Below, piece by piece: positions 24,973-33,565 of a DNA stretch of 64,000 nucleotides (its first letter is position 1; every line of letters starts with the position of its first letter). Source of the stretch: Algoriphagus sediminis (GTDB lineage: Bacteria; Bacteroidota; Bacteroidia; Cytophagales; Cyclobacteriaceae); contig NZ_JAUEPH010000008.1 in the NCBI RefSeq assembly GCF_030403435.1, forward strand, positions 113,809 to 177,808. Direction: 5' to 3'. The notes below the pieces were generated by a model that made no database searches, was not told the DNA's origin, and saw nothing but the letters and a program-made list of their open reading frames with translations. The translations under genes were made by a program, and so were the position numbers.

Positions 24973-25228
24973 GGTGCAAGCTAACCGATCTGGGATAGAT
25001 GTGCAAAACCGTTCATCAGATGGACATTTTCGAACAGATCGTCCAAAAAGCAATTTTGCACGGAGAAGTACATCGAGTAAAACTGAACTATAAAAATCTC
25101 ATCATTCGTCCCATAAAAGTGCCTTTTGGTCACATTTCCCCTTTTATGTCTTAAGAAATTTTCAGCTCTAAATCAGTTTGGGTCAGTTTGTGCGTTAAAT
25201 AATCCAGACATTCAATCACCAAATCTTT

Positions 25229-26353
25229 ATGCAAAAGGTTACAGAGTTTTTTTGGTTTTGCAGTGGAGCCAATGCGGGTATTTTAAGAAGAACTCCTACG
25301 GAGTCAAATAAATATGTAGGAATAGGAGCCACTGTTTTTTTCACTGGTGTCCTGGCAGCTTTGGCCGCAGGCTATGCACTTTACACTATTTTCGATCAGT
25401 TATTCCCAGCCATCATCTTCGGGTTACTTTGGGGTCTGGTCATATTTAATCTGGACCGGTTTATAGTGTCTTCCATGAGGAAAAAGGAGAACGCCTGGGC
25501 TGAATGGAAATTGGCGATTCCTAGATTGGTGCTGGCCGTTCTTTTGGCCTTTGTGATTTCAAAGCCTCTCGAATTAAAGATGTTTGAGAAAGAAATCAAT
25601 CGGGAATTGGACAGGAAAAAAACCGAATTTATTGCTGAATCCAAAGCCAATCTCGCTCAGGGGTTCCCGGAGATACAGGAGCTGGAAGAAGATATTTTGG
25701 CATTAAATGCTGAAGTCGATGAGGCCGAGGCTTTCCGGGATAAACTCCAAAGAGAGTACGACGCCGAACGATTCGGAGAAAAAACTACCGAGACCAGTGG
25801 AATAGTGGGGCTTGGCACGAATGCTAAAAAGAAGGAAGAACAACTCGATGCTGCCCAAAAAGCCTTAGATGATCTTAAAGTGCGAAATCAGGCCAGGGTG
25901 GACACTCTTGAGAAGCAGATTCGCGATTTCATTGCTTTGCGTCAGCTGGAATTCGAAAAACAACAACCGGGGATTGATGGCTTTGATGGATTGGCAGCTC
26001 GAATAGATGCCCTATCCAAATTGACTGAGGAAAGTTCTGCCATGGCTTTAGCCAATATCTTTATCATCCTACTTTTTATAGCCATTGAGACATCTCCCAT
26101 TTTTGTGAAGCTGATTTCTTCGAGAGGTCCATATGATGAGCTGCTGGAGCTTAGAGAAGACAAGGTGAAACTATTTAAGGATGAGCGATGGACCAAAGCG
26201 AAGGGTGAGTCAGAAGCGAGAGTAGGGTATTTTCAGGACACTCATTTTTATGCTACTGACCTAGACAAAGAAAAAACTAACCGGAAAAATAAAGCCAAAA
26301 CATATTCCGAGATTGATGAAATCGAAGAAAAATGGGGTAGGAAGCAGTTTTAA
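25229..26353 (+). CDS. DUF4407-family membrane protein with coiled coil
   Basis: The 374-residue protein begins MQKVTEFFWFCSGANAGILR. Membrane segments follow (TVFFTGVLAALAAGYALYTI and IIFGLLWGLVIFNL), then LDRFIVSSMRKKENAWAEWK. A third segment (RLVLAVLLAFVISKPLEL) precedes a long charged region (about residues 130-260) with coiled-coil character. A fourth segment lies near residue 280. This layout fits DUF4407, a Bacteroidota/cyanobacterial membrane family of unknown function. It stands alone and no partner is evident. Confidence 0.8.
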   Translation: MQKVTEFFWFCSGANAGILRRTPTESNKYVGIGATVFFTGVLAALAAGYALYTIFDQLFPAIIFGLLWGLVIFNLDRFIVSSMRKKENAWAEWKLAIPRLVLAVLLAFVISKPLELKMFEKEINRELDRKKTEFIAESKANLAQGFPEIQELEEDILALNAEVDEAEAFRDKLQREYDAERFGEKTTETSGIVGLGTNAKKKEEQLDAAQKALDDLKVRNQARVDTLEKQIRDFIALRQLEFEKQQPGIDGFDGLAARIDALSKLTEESSAMALANIFIILLFIAIETSPIFVKLISSRGPYDELLELREDKVKLFKDERWTKAKGESEARVGYFQDTHFYATDLDKEKTNRKNKAKTYSEIDEIEEKWGRKQF

Positions 26354-26392
26354 ATTATGCAGATTTTTTGAAGTCTTATGGAGAGGGGCTTA

Positions 26393-27130
26393 TTAAGATT
26401 TCAATTCATCCATCACCTTCTTAACGGATTTCCATTCAAACCATTTGACGATTTTGATAAGGAACAAAAGGAACTTTCCCGGATTCAGGAGTTTATCTGC
26501 TAGGTTTTCGATTTTTTGATCGCGATCTGTTATTTCATTGTTTTGGTCCAAAGATACATGATACCGTTCAGCAAATTCCCAGGCCCCATCTCTAGCAATT
26601 TGAATTGAGAAATTCAGGAGCATTTCGTCTCTCCCTTTAGCCAAAGGAATTAACCATCCGAAAAGTGGTGATATGGTGCTCAATTTTGATTTTACCCCAT
26701 CGACCAACTCAGAGAGCACTTCATTTATTTTATTGAAATCCCCTTGGATGGGTTCGAGGTTTTGACCTGCCATGGTTTCAGAAGCAGCTATTCCGAGATC
26801 TAGATTGATGTGAGCGTTGATTCCGAGGAATAAATGCTGTAGAGTCAAGTACTCTGTTTTTTGGCTTGATTGAAATGCTATAGCCCAACTTTTGGTAGAG
26901 GTGCCAGTTGTCATCCAGGAATCATAGGCATCGGTAAATCTTTTTGCAAAAAGGATATCCAGAACCTCCATTCGTTCATTGTCTTCAAATTCCTTTGCAA
27001 TGATTCCGTTTTTTACTCTTTGGGTGACCATCCTATATAGAATAGCAAAGAACCCCAGCCGACTCTCTTTTTGATAACACTCTTCAATAATGTCGTCCAG
27101 CTTGGCTAGAACATCGTCGATTGTTTCCAT
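26393..27130 (-). CDS. DUF5995-family protein
   Basis: The 245-residue soluble protein begins METIDDVLAKLDDIIEECYQ. It continues GFFAILYRMVTQRVKNGI, LQHLFLGINAHINLDLGIA and FGWLIPLAKGRDEMLL, and has no signal or membrane segment. The pattern fits DUF5995, a helical family with conserved His residues and no known function. It is last in a three-gene operon after the M19 dipeptidase and the VIT transporter. Confidence 0.75.
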   Translation of the reverse strand: METIDDVLAKLDDIIEECYQKESRLGFFAILYRMVTQRVKNGIIAKEFEDNERMEVLDILFAKRFTDAYDSWMTTGTSTKSWAIAFQSSQKTEYLTLQHLFLGINAHINLDLGIAASETMAGQNLEPIQGDFNKINEVLSELVDGVKSKLSTISPLFGWLIPLAKGRDEMLLNFSIQIARDGAWEFAERYHVSLDQNNEITDRDQKIENLADKLLNPGKFLLFLIKIVKWFEWKSVKKVMDELKS

Positions 27131-27131
27131 T

Positions 27132-27857
27132 TTAGGATAGGAAAAATTGTTCAAGAAGATCACCCACGAAGTAGGCGACCATAGCTGCCAGGAGCCCGAG
27201 TGCGAGGGTTTCCAGAATACTTTTTAAAATGGAGGTTTTATTTACATAGCTCTTTAGGAATCCGACAATCGCGAAGGCAATCGCTGTTAAAATACTGGTG
27301 AGTAGGAACACCTCGCCGGAAATATCCCCAAAGAAATCCCAGATGTAAATCAGAAGGGGAATAAGTCCAACAAGGATAAAGGAGATTAAGGTGGCTAAAC
27401 CGATATTTAATGGGCTTTTATCATCAAGAAGCAAATTAAGCTCATCCTTCATCATTTCTGCTACCCAGATATCTTTATCGGTTGTGATTTGATCCACTAC
27501 ACGATCCAGTAACTTCCCTTCGAATCCTTTGGCCCGGTAAATATCCTCAATCTCTTTTCTTTCAGCATCCGGGATATTTTCTACTTCCCAATATTCTATT
27601 GCCTGATTTTTTTTGAAGTTTTCTCGTTCACTTTTTGCCGAAAGGTAAGCACCCACAGACATGGAGAATCCGTCTGCCAATAGGTTAGCAAAGCCTAGAA
27701 TAATAATCACTCCCGTGTCTAGATTTGCGCCAAATCCACCAGCAACAACCGCGAAGGTGGTCACGGCGCCATCTATACCTCCGTACACAAATTCAGGGAG
27801 ATAGGTTTGGAATCTCCCGAATATGGATGAGGTGTTATGGAGGCTTTCTTCGTGCAA
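27132..27857 (-). CDS. VIT1/CCC1-family iron/manganese transporter
   Basis: The 241-residue membrane protein has the VIT signature GGIDGAVTTFAVVAGG, with NLLADGFSMSVGAYLSAKSE in the second helix. A cytoplasmic metal-binding Glu-rich helix bundle follows, including ERKEIEDIYRAKGF and EMMKDELNLLLD. Three C-terminal helices follow. VIT/CCC1 proteins move Fe2+ or Mn2+ out of the cytoplasm. The gene ends 1 base before the DUF5995 start and begins 1 base after the dipeptidase stop. Confidence 0.87.
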   Translation of the reverse strand: MHEESLHNTSSIFGRFQTYLPEFVYGGIDGAVTTFAVVAGGFGANLDTGVIIILGFANLLADGFSMSVGAYLSAKSERENFKKNQAIEYWEVENIPDAERKEIEDIYRAKGFEGKLLDRVVDQITTDKDIWVAEMMKDELNLLLDDKSPLNIGLATLISFILVGLIPLLIYIWDFFGDISGEVFLLTSILTAIAFAIVGFLKSYVNKTSILKSILETLALGLLAAMVAYFVGDLLEQFFLS

Positions 27858-27858
27858 T

Positions 27859-29022
27859 TTATTTAAGGTTTCTCAAGAAAAAGTTTTTAACGTTTTCTCC
27901 CATAATTGCCCGGATTTCCGCTTCAGAAAAGCCTTCTTCGATTAGGGCTTCTACGATTAAAGGAAATCCGGTAATATCAAAAGGAACCGCCACTGACCCA
28001 TCAAAATCGGAGCCGAGGGCCACATGCTCTATTCCTACCAAATCTCGGACATGCTTCATGGATGCGATAATATTTGGGAGTTCCGGTACACCCACAGCCT
28101 GATCGAAAAATGCGATTCCTATGATTCCACCCTTGCTAGCTATTTTGCGAATTTGATCATCACTAAGGTTCCTTTGGGAATCAAGGACAGCTCTGACACC
28201 TGTATGGGAAACTATGACAGGTTGTGTGGTCATATCCAGAACATCATCTACCATGGCTGGAGAGCAATGCGCAAGATCAATAAACATCCCAAGCTTATTC
28301 ATTTCCCCAACTACCTGCCTTCCAAACTCAGTCAAACCTTCAAGACTTTCTCCATGTGCCGACCCTCCAAGTTCATTATCGAAAAAATGGGTAAGCCCCA
28401 TCATCCTCACTCCAGCGTCATAAACCTTTTTAAGGTTTTCTATTTCTCCTTCCAGAGCATGACCACCTTCTATTCCAAGCATAGCCCCGATTACAGCTGG
28501 ATTTGATTTTTTAGCTTCGATTAATTTTTGCAAATCATCTCTGGATTTTACTAAAAATGCCTCCTCTTCTTCTTGATCAATGAAATCCTTCAAATCTTCA
28601 GATTGAGAAAGGGCACGATTCATTAGGCTAAACCAATTAGATGGTGATTCTCCTTTTGCGATCATAAGTGAAGTAATGTTATCATAGGCGTCAGCAGTAT
28701 TGTGCACCATGTTTTGAGCGGTGGGAGTTTTAGTCACAATTGTGAACATTTGTAAACTCGCATTGGCTTCACGCATTCTCGGGAAATCGACGTGGCCACG
28801 AGTACCTTTTTCTGTGATATCCCTTCCCCATAGCAATGCATCACAGTGAAGATCTGCAATAAAATCAAGATCATCATAGAGCTTTTGGGCTTCTTCGGAG
28901 ACCAAGTAAGGCCCAGTATCTTTTACAGGATTCCGAATATCTTCTACTACAGGTGGAAGAATTAAGGTTGCCAAAAAATAGATGGCCGTGATTACTCCTA
29001 AGGTGATTAGTAGTTTCTTCAT
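27859..29022 (-). CDS. M19-family membrane dipeptidase
   Basis: The 387-residue protein has an uncleaved-looking N-terminal anchor (KKLLITLGVITAIYFLATL). A zinc-dependent amidohydrolase barrel follows. The His-x-Asp metal site lies in IADLHCDALLWG, the bridging Glu in LGIEGGHALEG, and later His in MIDLAHCSP-type (FIDLAHCSPAMV) and VIVSHTGVRA. DFDG occurs near the C-terminus. Renal dipeptidase homologs cleave D- or L-dipeptides. It heads the operon with the VIT transporter and DUF5995. Confidence 0.88.
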   Translation of the reverse strand: MKKLLITLGVITAIYFLATLILPPVVEDIRNPVKDTGPYLVSEEAQKLYDDLDFIADLHCDALLWGRDITEKGTRGHVDFPRMREANASLQMFTIVTKTPTAQNMVHNTADAYDNITSLMIAKGESPSNWFSLMNRALSQSEDLKDFIDQEEEEAFLVKSRDDLQKLIEAKKSNPAVIGAMLGIEGGHALEGEIENLKKVYDAGVRMMGLTHFFDNELGGSAHGESLEGLTEFGRQVVGEMNKLGMFIDLAHCSPAMVDDVLDMTTQPVIVSHTGVRAVLDSQRNLSDDQIRKIASKGGIIGIAFFDQAVGVPELPNIIASMKHVRDLVGIEHVALGSDFDGSVAVPFDITGFPLIVEALIEEGFSEAEIRAIMGENVKNFFLRNLK

Positions 29023-29065
29023 TCTCTATCTTTGGCTCAAGATAAAGAATTTTTGAAACCTGCAA

Positions 29066-29470
29066 TTAATCCTGAAAACCAGTTAAATATTCTTCTCCAT
29101 TCACGACGGGACATAAGTTTTTTAGTTCTTCTTCTCTGAAAATTCTGGACCGGGTGTGAAATCTGACTCCTAGAGGAATTTCTAAAGAAAAACTACTTCC
29201 CCTTCCTTGAACTACATCAATTGTCAGTTCGCAATGCTTCCAATATTCAAATTGAGATGCACTCATAAAAAAACCACAGCCGGCTATTTCCCCAAGAAAA
29301 ACATCTGAATTACTTAGTAGGAAGTCTCCCTTTTCAAAGCACATAGGTGCGGACCCATCACAGCAGCCTCCACTTTGATGGAACATTAATTCTCCCCCGA
29401 TCTGTGCCTTTAATTTTTTAATAATTACTTCAGCTTCGCTAGTTACGAGTACTCTTTTTTGATACTTCAT
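29066..29470 (-). CDS. DUF779-family protein linked to aldehyde dehydrogenase
   Basis: The 134-residue protein has a Cys- and Gly-rich block MFHQSGGCCDGSAPMCF and later GCGFFMSASQFEYWKH. It fits DUF779, a family commonly found beside aldehyde dehydrogenase genes. The Cys residues could bind metal or serve redox chemistry; no reaction is known. It lies downstream of the ALDH gene on the same strand, separated by a terminator. Confidence 0.85.
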   Translation of the reverse strand: MKYQKRVLVTSEAEVIIKKLKAQIGGELMFHQSGGCCDGSAPMCFEKGDFLLSNSDVFLGEIAGCGFFMSASQFEYWKHCELTIDVVQGRGSSFSLEIPLGVRFHTRSRIFREEELKNLCPVVNGEEYLTGFQD

Positions 29471-29486
29471 TGTATTGAATTTATGA

Positions 29487-29517
29487 CAAAAAAGGCAGGA
29501 GAACCTTCCCCTGCCTT
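29487..29517 (-). terminator. Terminator after the ALDH gene (minus strand)
   Basis: On the minus strand the stem AAGGCAGG/CCTGCCTT has a 10-base loop and six T residues. It lies between the ALDH stop and the DUF779 start. Confidence 0.75.
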
Positions 29518-29538
29518 AATCGATGGATCACTTTACTT

Positions 29539-31065
29539 CTAAAAGAATCCTAGCTTATTCTTATCGTAAGAGATAAGCATGTTTTTAGTTTGCCTGTAGT
29601 GATCAAGCATCATAAGATGGTTTTCCCGTCCAAATCCTGACTGTTTATAACCACCGAATGGAGCATGAGCAGGATAAGCATGGTAGCAATTCACCCAAAC
29701 ACGGCCGGCCTTGATCTCTCTGGGAACCTGATACAGCTCATGTGCATCTCTTGACCAAAGCCCTGCTCCAAGACCATACATGGTGTCATTGGCGATTTGG
29801 ATCGCCTCCTCAGTAGTTTTGAAGGTAGTTACACAAGTCACAGGGCCGAAAATCTCTTCTTGGAATATTCTCATTTTATTATTGCCCTTGAAAATTGTGG
29901 GCTTGATGTAATACCCATTTTCAAGACCACTATTTAGGCCAGCAGATGTACCGCCTGTAAGTGCAATAGCTCCTTCTTCTTCACCGATCTTCATGTAAGA
30001 AAGTATCTTTTCATATTGGTCATTCGAAGCTTGAGCTCCCATCATGGTGTCCGGTGAGAGAGGATGTCCCATCTTAATTGCCTTTGTTCTTTCAACAACC
30101 TTTTCTATGAATACCTCATAAATATCCTCGTGAACCAAAATTCGAGAGGGACAGGTACAAACTTCCCCCTGATTCAAGGCAAACATCACAGCTCCTTCCA
30201 CAGCTTTATCGAAAAATTCATCGTCAGCATCAGCTACTGATTTCATGAAGATGTTTGGTGACTTACCTCCTAGCTCCATGGTCACCGGAATAAGATTTTG
30301 AGAGGCATACTGCATGATAAGTTTACCCGTGGTAGTTTCTCCCGTGAAAGCCACCTTTGCCACTCTTTTGGACGTAGCCAATGGCTTACCGGCTTCGACT
30401 CCGAAACCTGTAACCACATTTACTACACCGGCAGGTAGGATATCTCCAATGAGCTCCATCAATACCATGATGCTGGTTGGTGTTTGTTCAGCTGGTTTTA
30501 CGACGCAGCAGCAACCTGCAGCTAAAGCTGGGGCTATTTTCCAAGTAGCCATAAGCAAAGGGAAATTCCAAGGGATGATCTGGCCCACTACTCCAAGCGG
30601 CTCATGTAAAGCAATACTTACCGTATTGGCATCATGCTCTGAAATGGTGCTTTCGTCAGCTCTGATTACTCCTGCAAAATATCTGAAATGATCCACGCAT
30701 AGTGGAAGGTCAGCAGCTCTTGTTTCGCGGATTGCTTTTCCATTGTCGATTGTTTCTACCCGTGCTAGCAACTCAAGGTTTTCCTCGATTACATCTGCGA
30801 TTTTGTTAAGAATTCTACTTCTTTCAGTTGGAGAGGTCCTTGACCAGGTTGCGAAGGCTTCATGAGCTGCATCTAGCGCTAGCTCTATGTCCTGAGCATT
30901 CCCTCTTGCTGCTTGGGCAAAAGGCTTTCCATCGATGGGGGAGATATTGTCAAAATATTCTCCGGAGCTAGGTTTTACGAATTTACCACCAATGAAATGG
31001 TCATAGCGATCCTTTAATTCAGGTCTCTCTACAGGTGGTGCTTGGGATAAAGTTAAAGTGTCCAT
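29539..31065 (-). CDS. Aldehyde dehydrogenase (NAD-dependent, acetaldehyde type)
   Basis: The 508-residue enzyme has the ALDH catalytic Cys in [13 protein letters not shown] and the general base Glu in [11 protein letters not shown]. It also has the NAD-binding pattern GEVVTG-like [11 protein letters not shown] and the C-terminal [16 protein letters not shown] 31065 is chosen because it starts at [11 protein letters not shown]. The Cys-Thr-Cys pattern and the DUF779 neighbour fit acetaldehyde dehydrogenases of the AldB/ExaC type. An AraC regulator is divergent, and an inverted repeat spans its promoter region. Confidence 0.9.
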   Translation of the reverse strand: MDTLTLSQAPPVERPELKDRYDHFIGGKFVKPSSGEYFDNISPIDGKPFAQAARGNAQDIELALDAAHEAFATWSRTSPTERSRILNKIADVIEENLELLARVETIDNGKAIRETRAADLPLCVDHFRYFAGVIRADESTISEHDANTVSIALHEPLGVVGQIIPWNFPLLMATWKIAPALAAGCCCVVKPAEQTPTSIMVLMELIGDILPAGVVNVVTGFGVEAGKPLATSKRVAKVAFTGETTTGKLIMQYASQNLIPVTMELGGKSPNIFMKSVADADDEFFDKAVEGAVMFALNQGEVCTCPSRILVHEDIYEVFIEKVVERTKAIKMGHPLSPDTMMGAQASNDQYEKILSYMKIGEEEGAIALTGGTSAGLNSGLENGYYIKPTIFKGNNKMRIFQEEIFGPVTCVTTFKTTEEAIQIANDTMYGLGAGLWSRDAHELYQVPREIKAGRVWVNCYHAYPAHAPFGGYKQSGFGRENHLMMLDHYRQTKNMLISYDKNKLGFF

Positions 31066-31129
31066 AGTGCAATAGATTATTTTGGTATTCTTCAAATGTC
31101 CCAAATGAATTCCAAAAAAAATTGCACTA
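31065..31129. repeat. 9-bp inverted repeat in the ALDH/AraC regulatory region
   Basis: TAGTGCAAT (31065-31073) and ATTGCACTA (31121-31129) are perfect reverse complements 47 bases apart. One arm abuts the ALDH start codon. They may be half-sites of the divergent AraC-type regulator. Confidence 0.55.
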
Positions 31130-31241
31130 AATGCTCAACTTATGTACCTGAATTGCTCAAAAAAGGGTGAAAAGGTCTGTTGTCAAACTTAATTCTGACT
31201 TTTGTCAGGTTTTCTGAACCTTACTCTCAGTAATTTACGGA

Positions 31242-32168
31242 ATGACCCAGAATAAATTTAAAAGTGTTCCATGGAGGAGTGCAAGTGATTTACGTACACT
31301 CGTTGAAAATAGGACCACTTACACTCTAGATAGCTGTGAGCTAAACATTTTTGAAACCCACCAAAAGGCAGCTGATGTGAATTTAAGGTTTGGCGACCTT
31401 GTATTGACCACCATGCTGAGAGGCAAAAAAGTGATGCATCTTTTTGATAAACCGGGATTCGACTATCTCCCCGGAGAATCTGTAATTGTTCCTCCCGATG
31501 AGGTGATGAGAATTGATTTTCCTGAAGCTAATCTGAATAATCCCACTCAATGTGTAGCACTTTCTATTTCTAAGGAAATGATAGAAAACACATTCAATCT
31601 TTTAAATGATAGGTTTCAGGATAAGGTACTCACTGAAAAGTGGGGCTTGGACTTAAGCTATTTTCATCTAATCAATACACAGGATCTTTCTGAGATCATT
31701 AATCGCTTTATAAAAATAGGAGTGAAGGAGAGATCAAGGGAAAAGGATTTAATAGCTTCATTTGCCTTGAAAGAACTCCTGATTCGTCTGACCCAGACAC
31801 AGGCTAGAAACATGTTGGAAAAAACATATAAAGAGCTTTCTTCAAAAAACCAGTTAGCAAATGTTGTAGACTTCATCAAGAGTAATATTCGTGAGAACTT
31901 TACACTGGAACAGCTTGCCAGTAAGGCCTGCATGAGTAAAGCTCACTTCGTACGTACATTTAAACTTGAACTTGGTATGACACCAATGGATTTCGTTTTA
32001 AATGAGCGCCTGAGACTTGCCCGCCAATACTTGACCATGGGAGGATTTCAAGTTCAGGAGGTTGCGACGATGTCTGGCTTTAATAGTGATAACTACTTCA
32101 TCCGAGCCTTCAAACGTAAGTATGGCAAAACCCCGCGTTCATTTGCCAGGAATAGAGAAATAAATTAA
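31242..32168 (+). CDS. AraC-family transcriptional regulator
   Basis: The 308-residue protein has an N-terminal sensing region of about 200 residues without a known name here. The AraC DNA-binding domain follows: LEQLASKACMSKAHFVRTF and MTPMDFVLNERLRLARQYL, then SGFNSDNYFIRAFKRKYG. The N-terminal half resembles the AraC_binding_2-type sensor of other AraC regulators (PGESVIVPPDEVMRIDFPE). It is divergent from the aldehyde dehydrogenase and probably activates it in response to an aldehyde or alcohol. Confidence 0.9.
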   Translation: MTQNKFKSVPWRSASDLRTLVENRTTYTLDSCELNIFETHQKAADVNLRFGDLVLTTMLRGKKVMHLFDKPGFDYLPGESVIVPPDEVMRIDFPEANLNNPTQCVALSISKEMIENTFNLLNDRFQDKVLTEKWGLDLSYFHLINTQDLSEIINRFIKIGVKERSREKDLIASFALKELLIRLTQTQARNMLEKTYKELSSKNQLANVVDFIKSNIRENFTLEQLASKACMSKAHFVRTFKLELGMTPMDFVLNERLRLARQYLTMGGFQVQEVATMSGFNSDNYFIRAFKRKYGKTPRSFARNREIN

Positions 32169-32472
32169 CCGCTTTCTTTGTTTTTTACAGGTTAAAATTT
32201 AAGTTTAAATGAATTTAGCAATCAAAATGAGTATTAGAATACTTAATTGCCAAATTTTATATGGTTTTGATTGATTGATAATAAACCCGATTAAAAGGGG
32301 CTTCTTCGGAAAGCCCCTTTTTTATTGGCCTTGTTTTTTAAGTTTTTTTGATTTTTAGGAGTAGGAAGGGTTAATAATCGCCCCAAAGTGTTCTAAAAAA
32401 TGTGAAAGACCCATTTATTGGTTCAATTAGGAAAGCCGACGTGATTTTGAATTTTTTGCACTTTTTGTCGAT
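32169..32472. other. Non-coding stretch after araC
   Basis: This 304-base stretch has no convincing gene. It holds an interrupted hairpin at 32212-32256 (AATTTAGCAAT with ATTGCCAAATT, inner AGTATT/AATACT) and the araC terminator. The region from 32325 to 32472 shows nothing I can interpret. Confidence 0.6.
32293..32324 (+). terminator. Terminator downstream of araC
   Basis: Stem AAAAGGGGCTT/AAGCCCCTTTT with a 7-base loop and T-run. Confidence 0.88.
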
Positions 32473-33510
32473 TTAGCCGTCTTTTCTTTGGTTGAGAGCT
32501 GATATCAGGGCTTTTTGCCTTTTTTCAAAACTGTAATTTTCGATAATCTGCTTTCTGGCTTTCAAACGTAGTTCATTCATTTTTTCCTCTTCGAGTCCGT
32601 TCACCCATTGGATGACCGGTTCGATAGCCTTAGACCTGTTGATAAACCCTGAATCCTCAATAATTTCAGCGATAGCCCCCACATTGGATCCTATCGGAAT
32701 ACATCCACAGGACATGGCTTCGGCCAAGGCGTTTGGAAAGCCTTCCGAAACTGAAAGCTGTAAATAGAATTGGTGATTATTCAATTCTTCTAATAATTCA
32801 GACCTTGTCATTTTTTCCTTAACCAAAATATTAGACTCAGCATGAGAATAATTTGGGTCTCCAATGAGGGTAAATGTCCAATTTGGATTTATTCGTGCTA
32901 AAGCCCGGATCAAATCATATCCTTTGATTAAGGCCCTGGTGGGGTTAGATGTACCTGCAGCGATGCTAACGAAACTGAGTTTTTCTCTTAAATTTCCACG
33001 GTCCATCCAAAAATCAGTATCAAATCCATTTGGGATCACTTCCATGGGAGTGGAAAGATCTGGGATCAAATTTAATAGTCCCTGAGAGGGGGATATTCGA
33101 GGATCGTATGAATACTCCTGCTGAATTAGAGACTTTGCCACTGGAAGAATTTTATGACAATTTCGAAAGGAATAGACAGTCGCCTTTCGCAACCATTTCT
33201 TCCTAAAGTTCCCATAATTTATTTCCGGCATATTCATACAATCTGTACCTCCGGCTTGAATCAGGCATCTTTTGCCGAAGGCTCTGGCAAACCAAACGGG
33301 AAGAACAGAATGATATCCCCCAAAGAAACAGAGGTACTGCTCAGTCCTTGGCAAAAACCAGAGCAACTGAAAAAACTGCTTAATGAAATGGAAGATTAGG
33401 GTTTTTGGATTTTGAGTAAACTCCAAAGCTTTGATCCTGTACTCAGAGCTAAGCATTTCAATATCGCGATCAATAAATGCTGTTTTGACTGGGAAAGTAT
33501 AGAGGATCAT
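32473..33510 (-). CDS. Glycosyltransferase, family 4 type
   Basis: The 345-residue GT-B enzyme has a C-terminal half with the family 4 pattern LQLSVSEGFPNALAEAMSCG, then IPIGSNVGAIAEII. The N-terminal half contains CFFGGYHSVLPVWFARAFG. It transfers a sugar from a nucleotide donor, probably for polysaccharide or glycoprotein assembly. ATG 33510 is chosen because the ATG at 33540 lies in the loop of the terminator after leuS. No other polysaccharide genes are nearby, so the acceptor is unknown. Confidence 0.85.
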   Translation of the reverse strand: MILYTFPVKTAFIDRDIEMLSSEYRIKALEFTQNPKTLIFHFIKQFFQLLWFLPRTEQYLCFFGGYHSVLPVWFARAFGKRCLIQAGGTDCMNMPEINYGNFRKKWLRKATVYSFRNCHKILPVAKSLIQQEYSYDPRISPSQGLLNLIPDLSTPMEVIPNGFDTDFWMDRGNLREKLSFVSIAAGTSNPTRALIKGYDLIRALARINPNWTFTLIGDPNYSHAESNILVKEKMTRSELLEELNNHQFYLQLSVSEGFPNALAEAMSCGCIPIGSNVGAIAEIIEDSGFINRSKAIEPVIQWVNGLEEEKMNELRLKARKQIIENYSFEKRQKALISALNQRKDG

Positions 33511-33520
33511 TCTTTTAAAC

Positions 33521-33551
33521 GAAAAAGGGAAATTAGGCATTTCCCTTTTTC
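33521..33551 (-). terminator. Terminator after leuS (minus strand)
   Basis: A 12-bp perfect inverted repeat (GAAAAAGGGAAA/TTTCCCTTTTTC) with a 7-base loop lies just downstream of the leuS stop and upstream of the glycosyltransferase start. Confidence 0.8.
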
Positions 33552-33565
33552 TACTTAAATGGGTT

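Noticed and set aside
24749..25006. An 85-codon minus-strand frame over the SGNH gene start
   Set aside because: It overlaps the SGNH coding region in another frame with no signal or domain, so it is a shadow.
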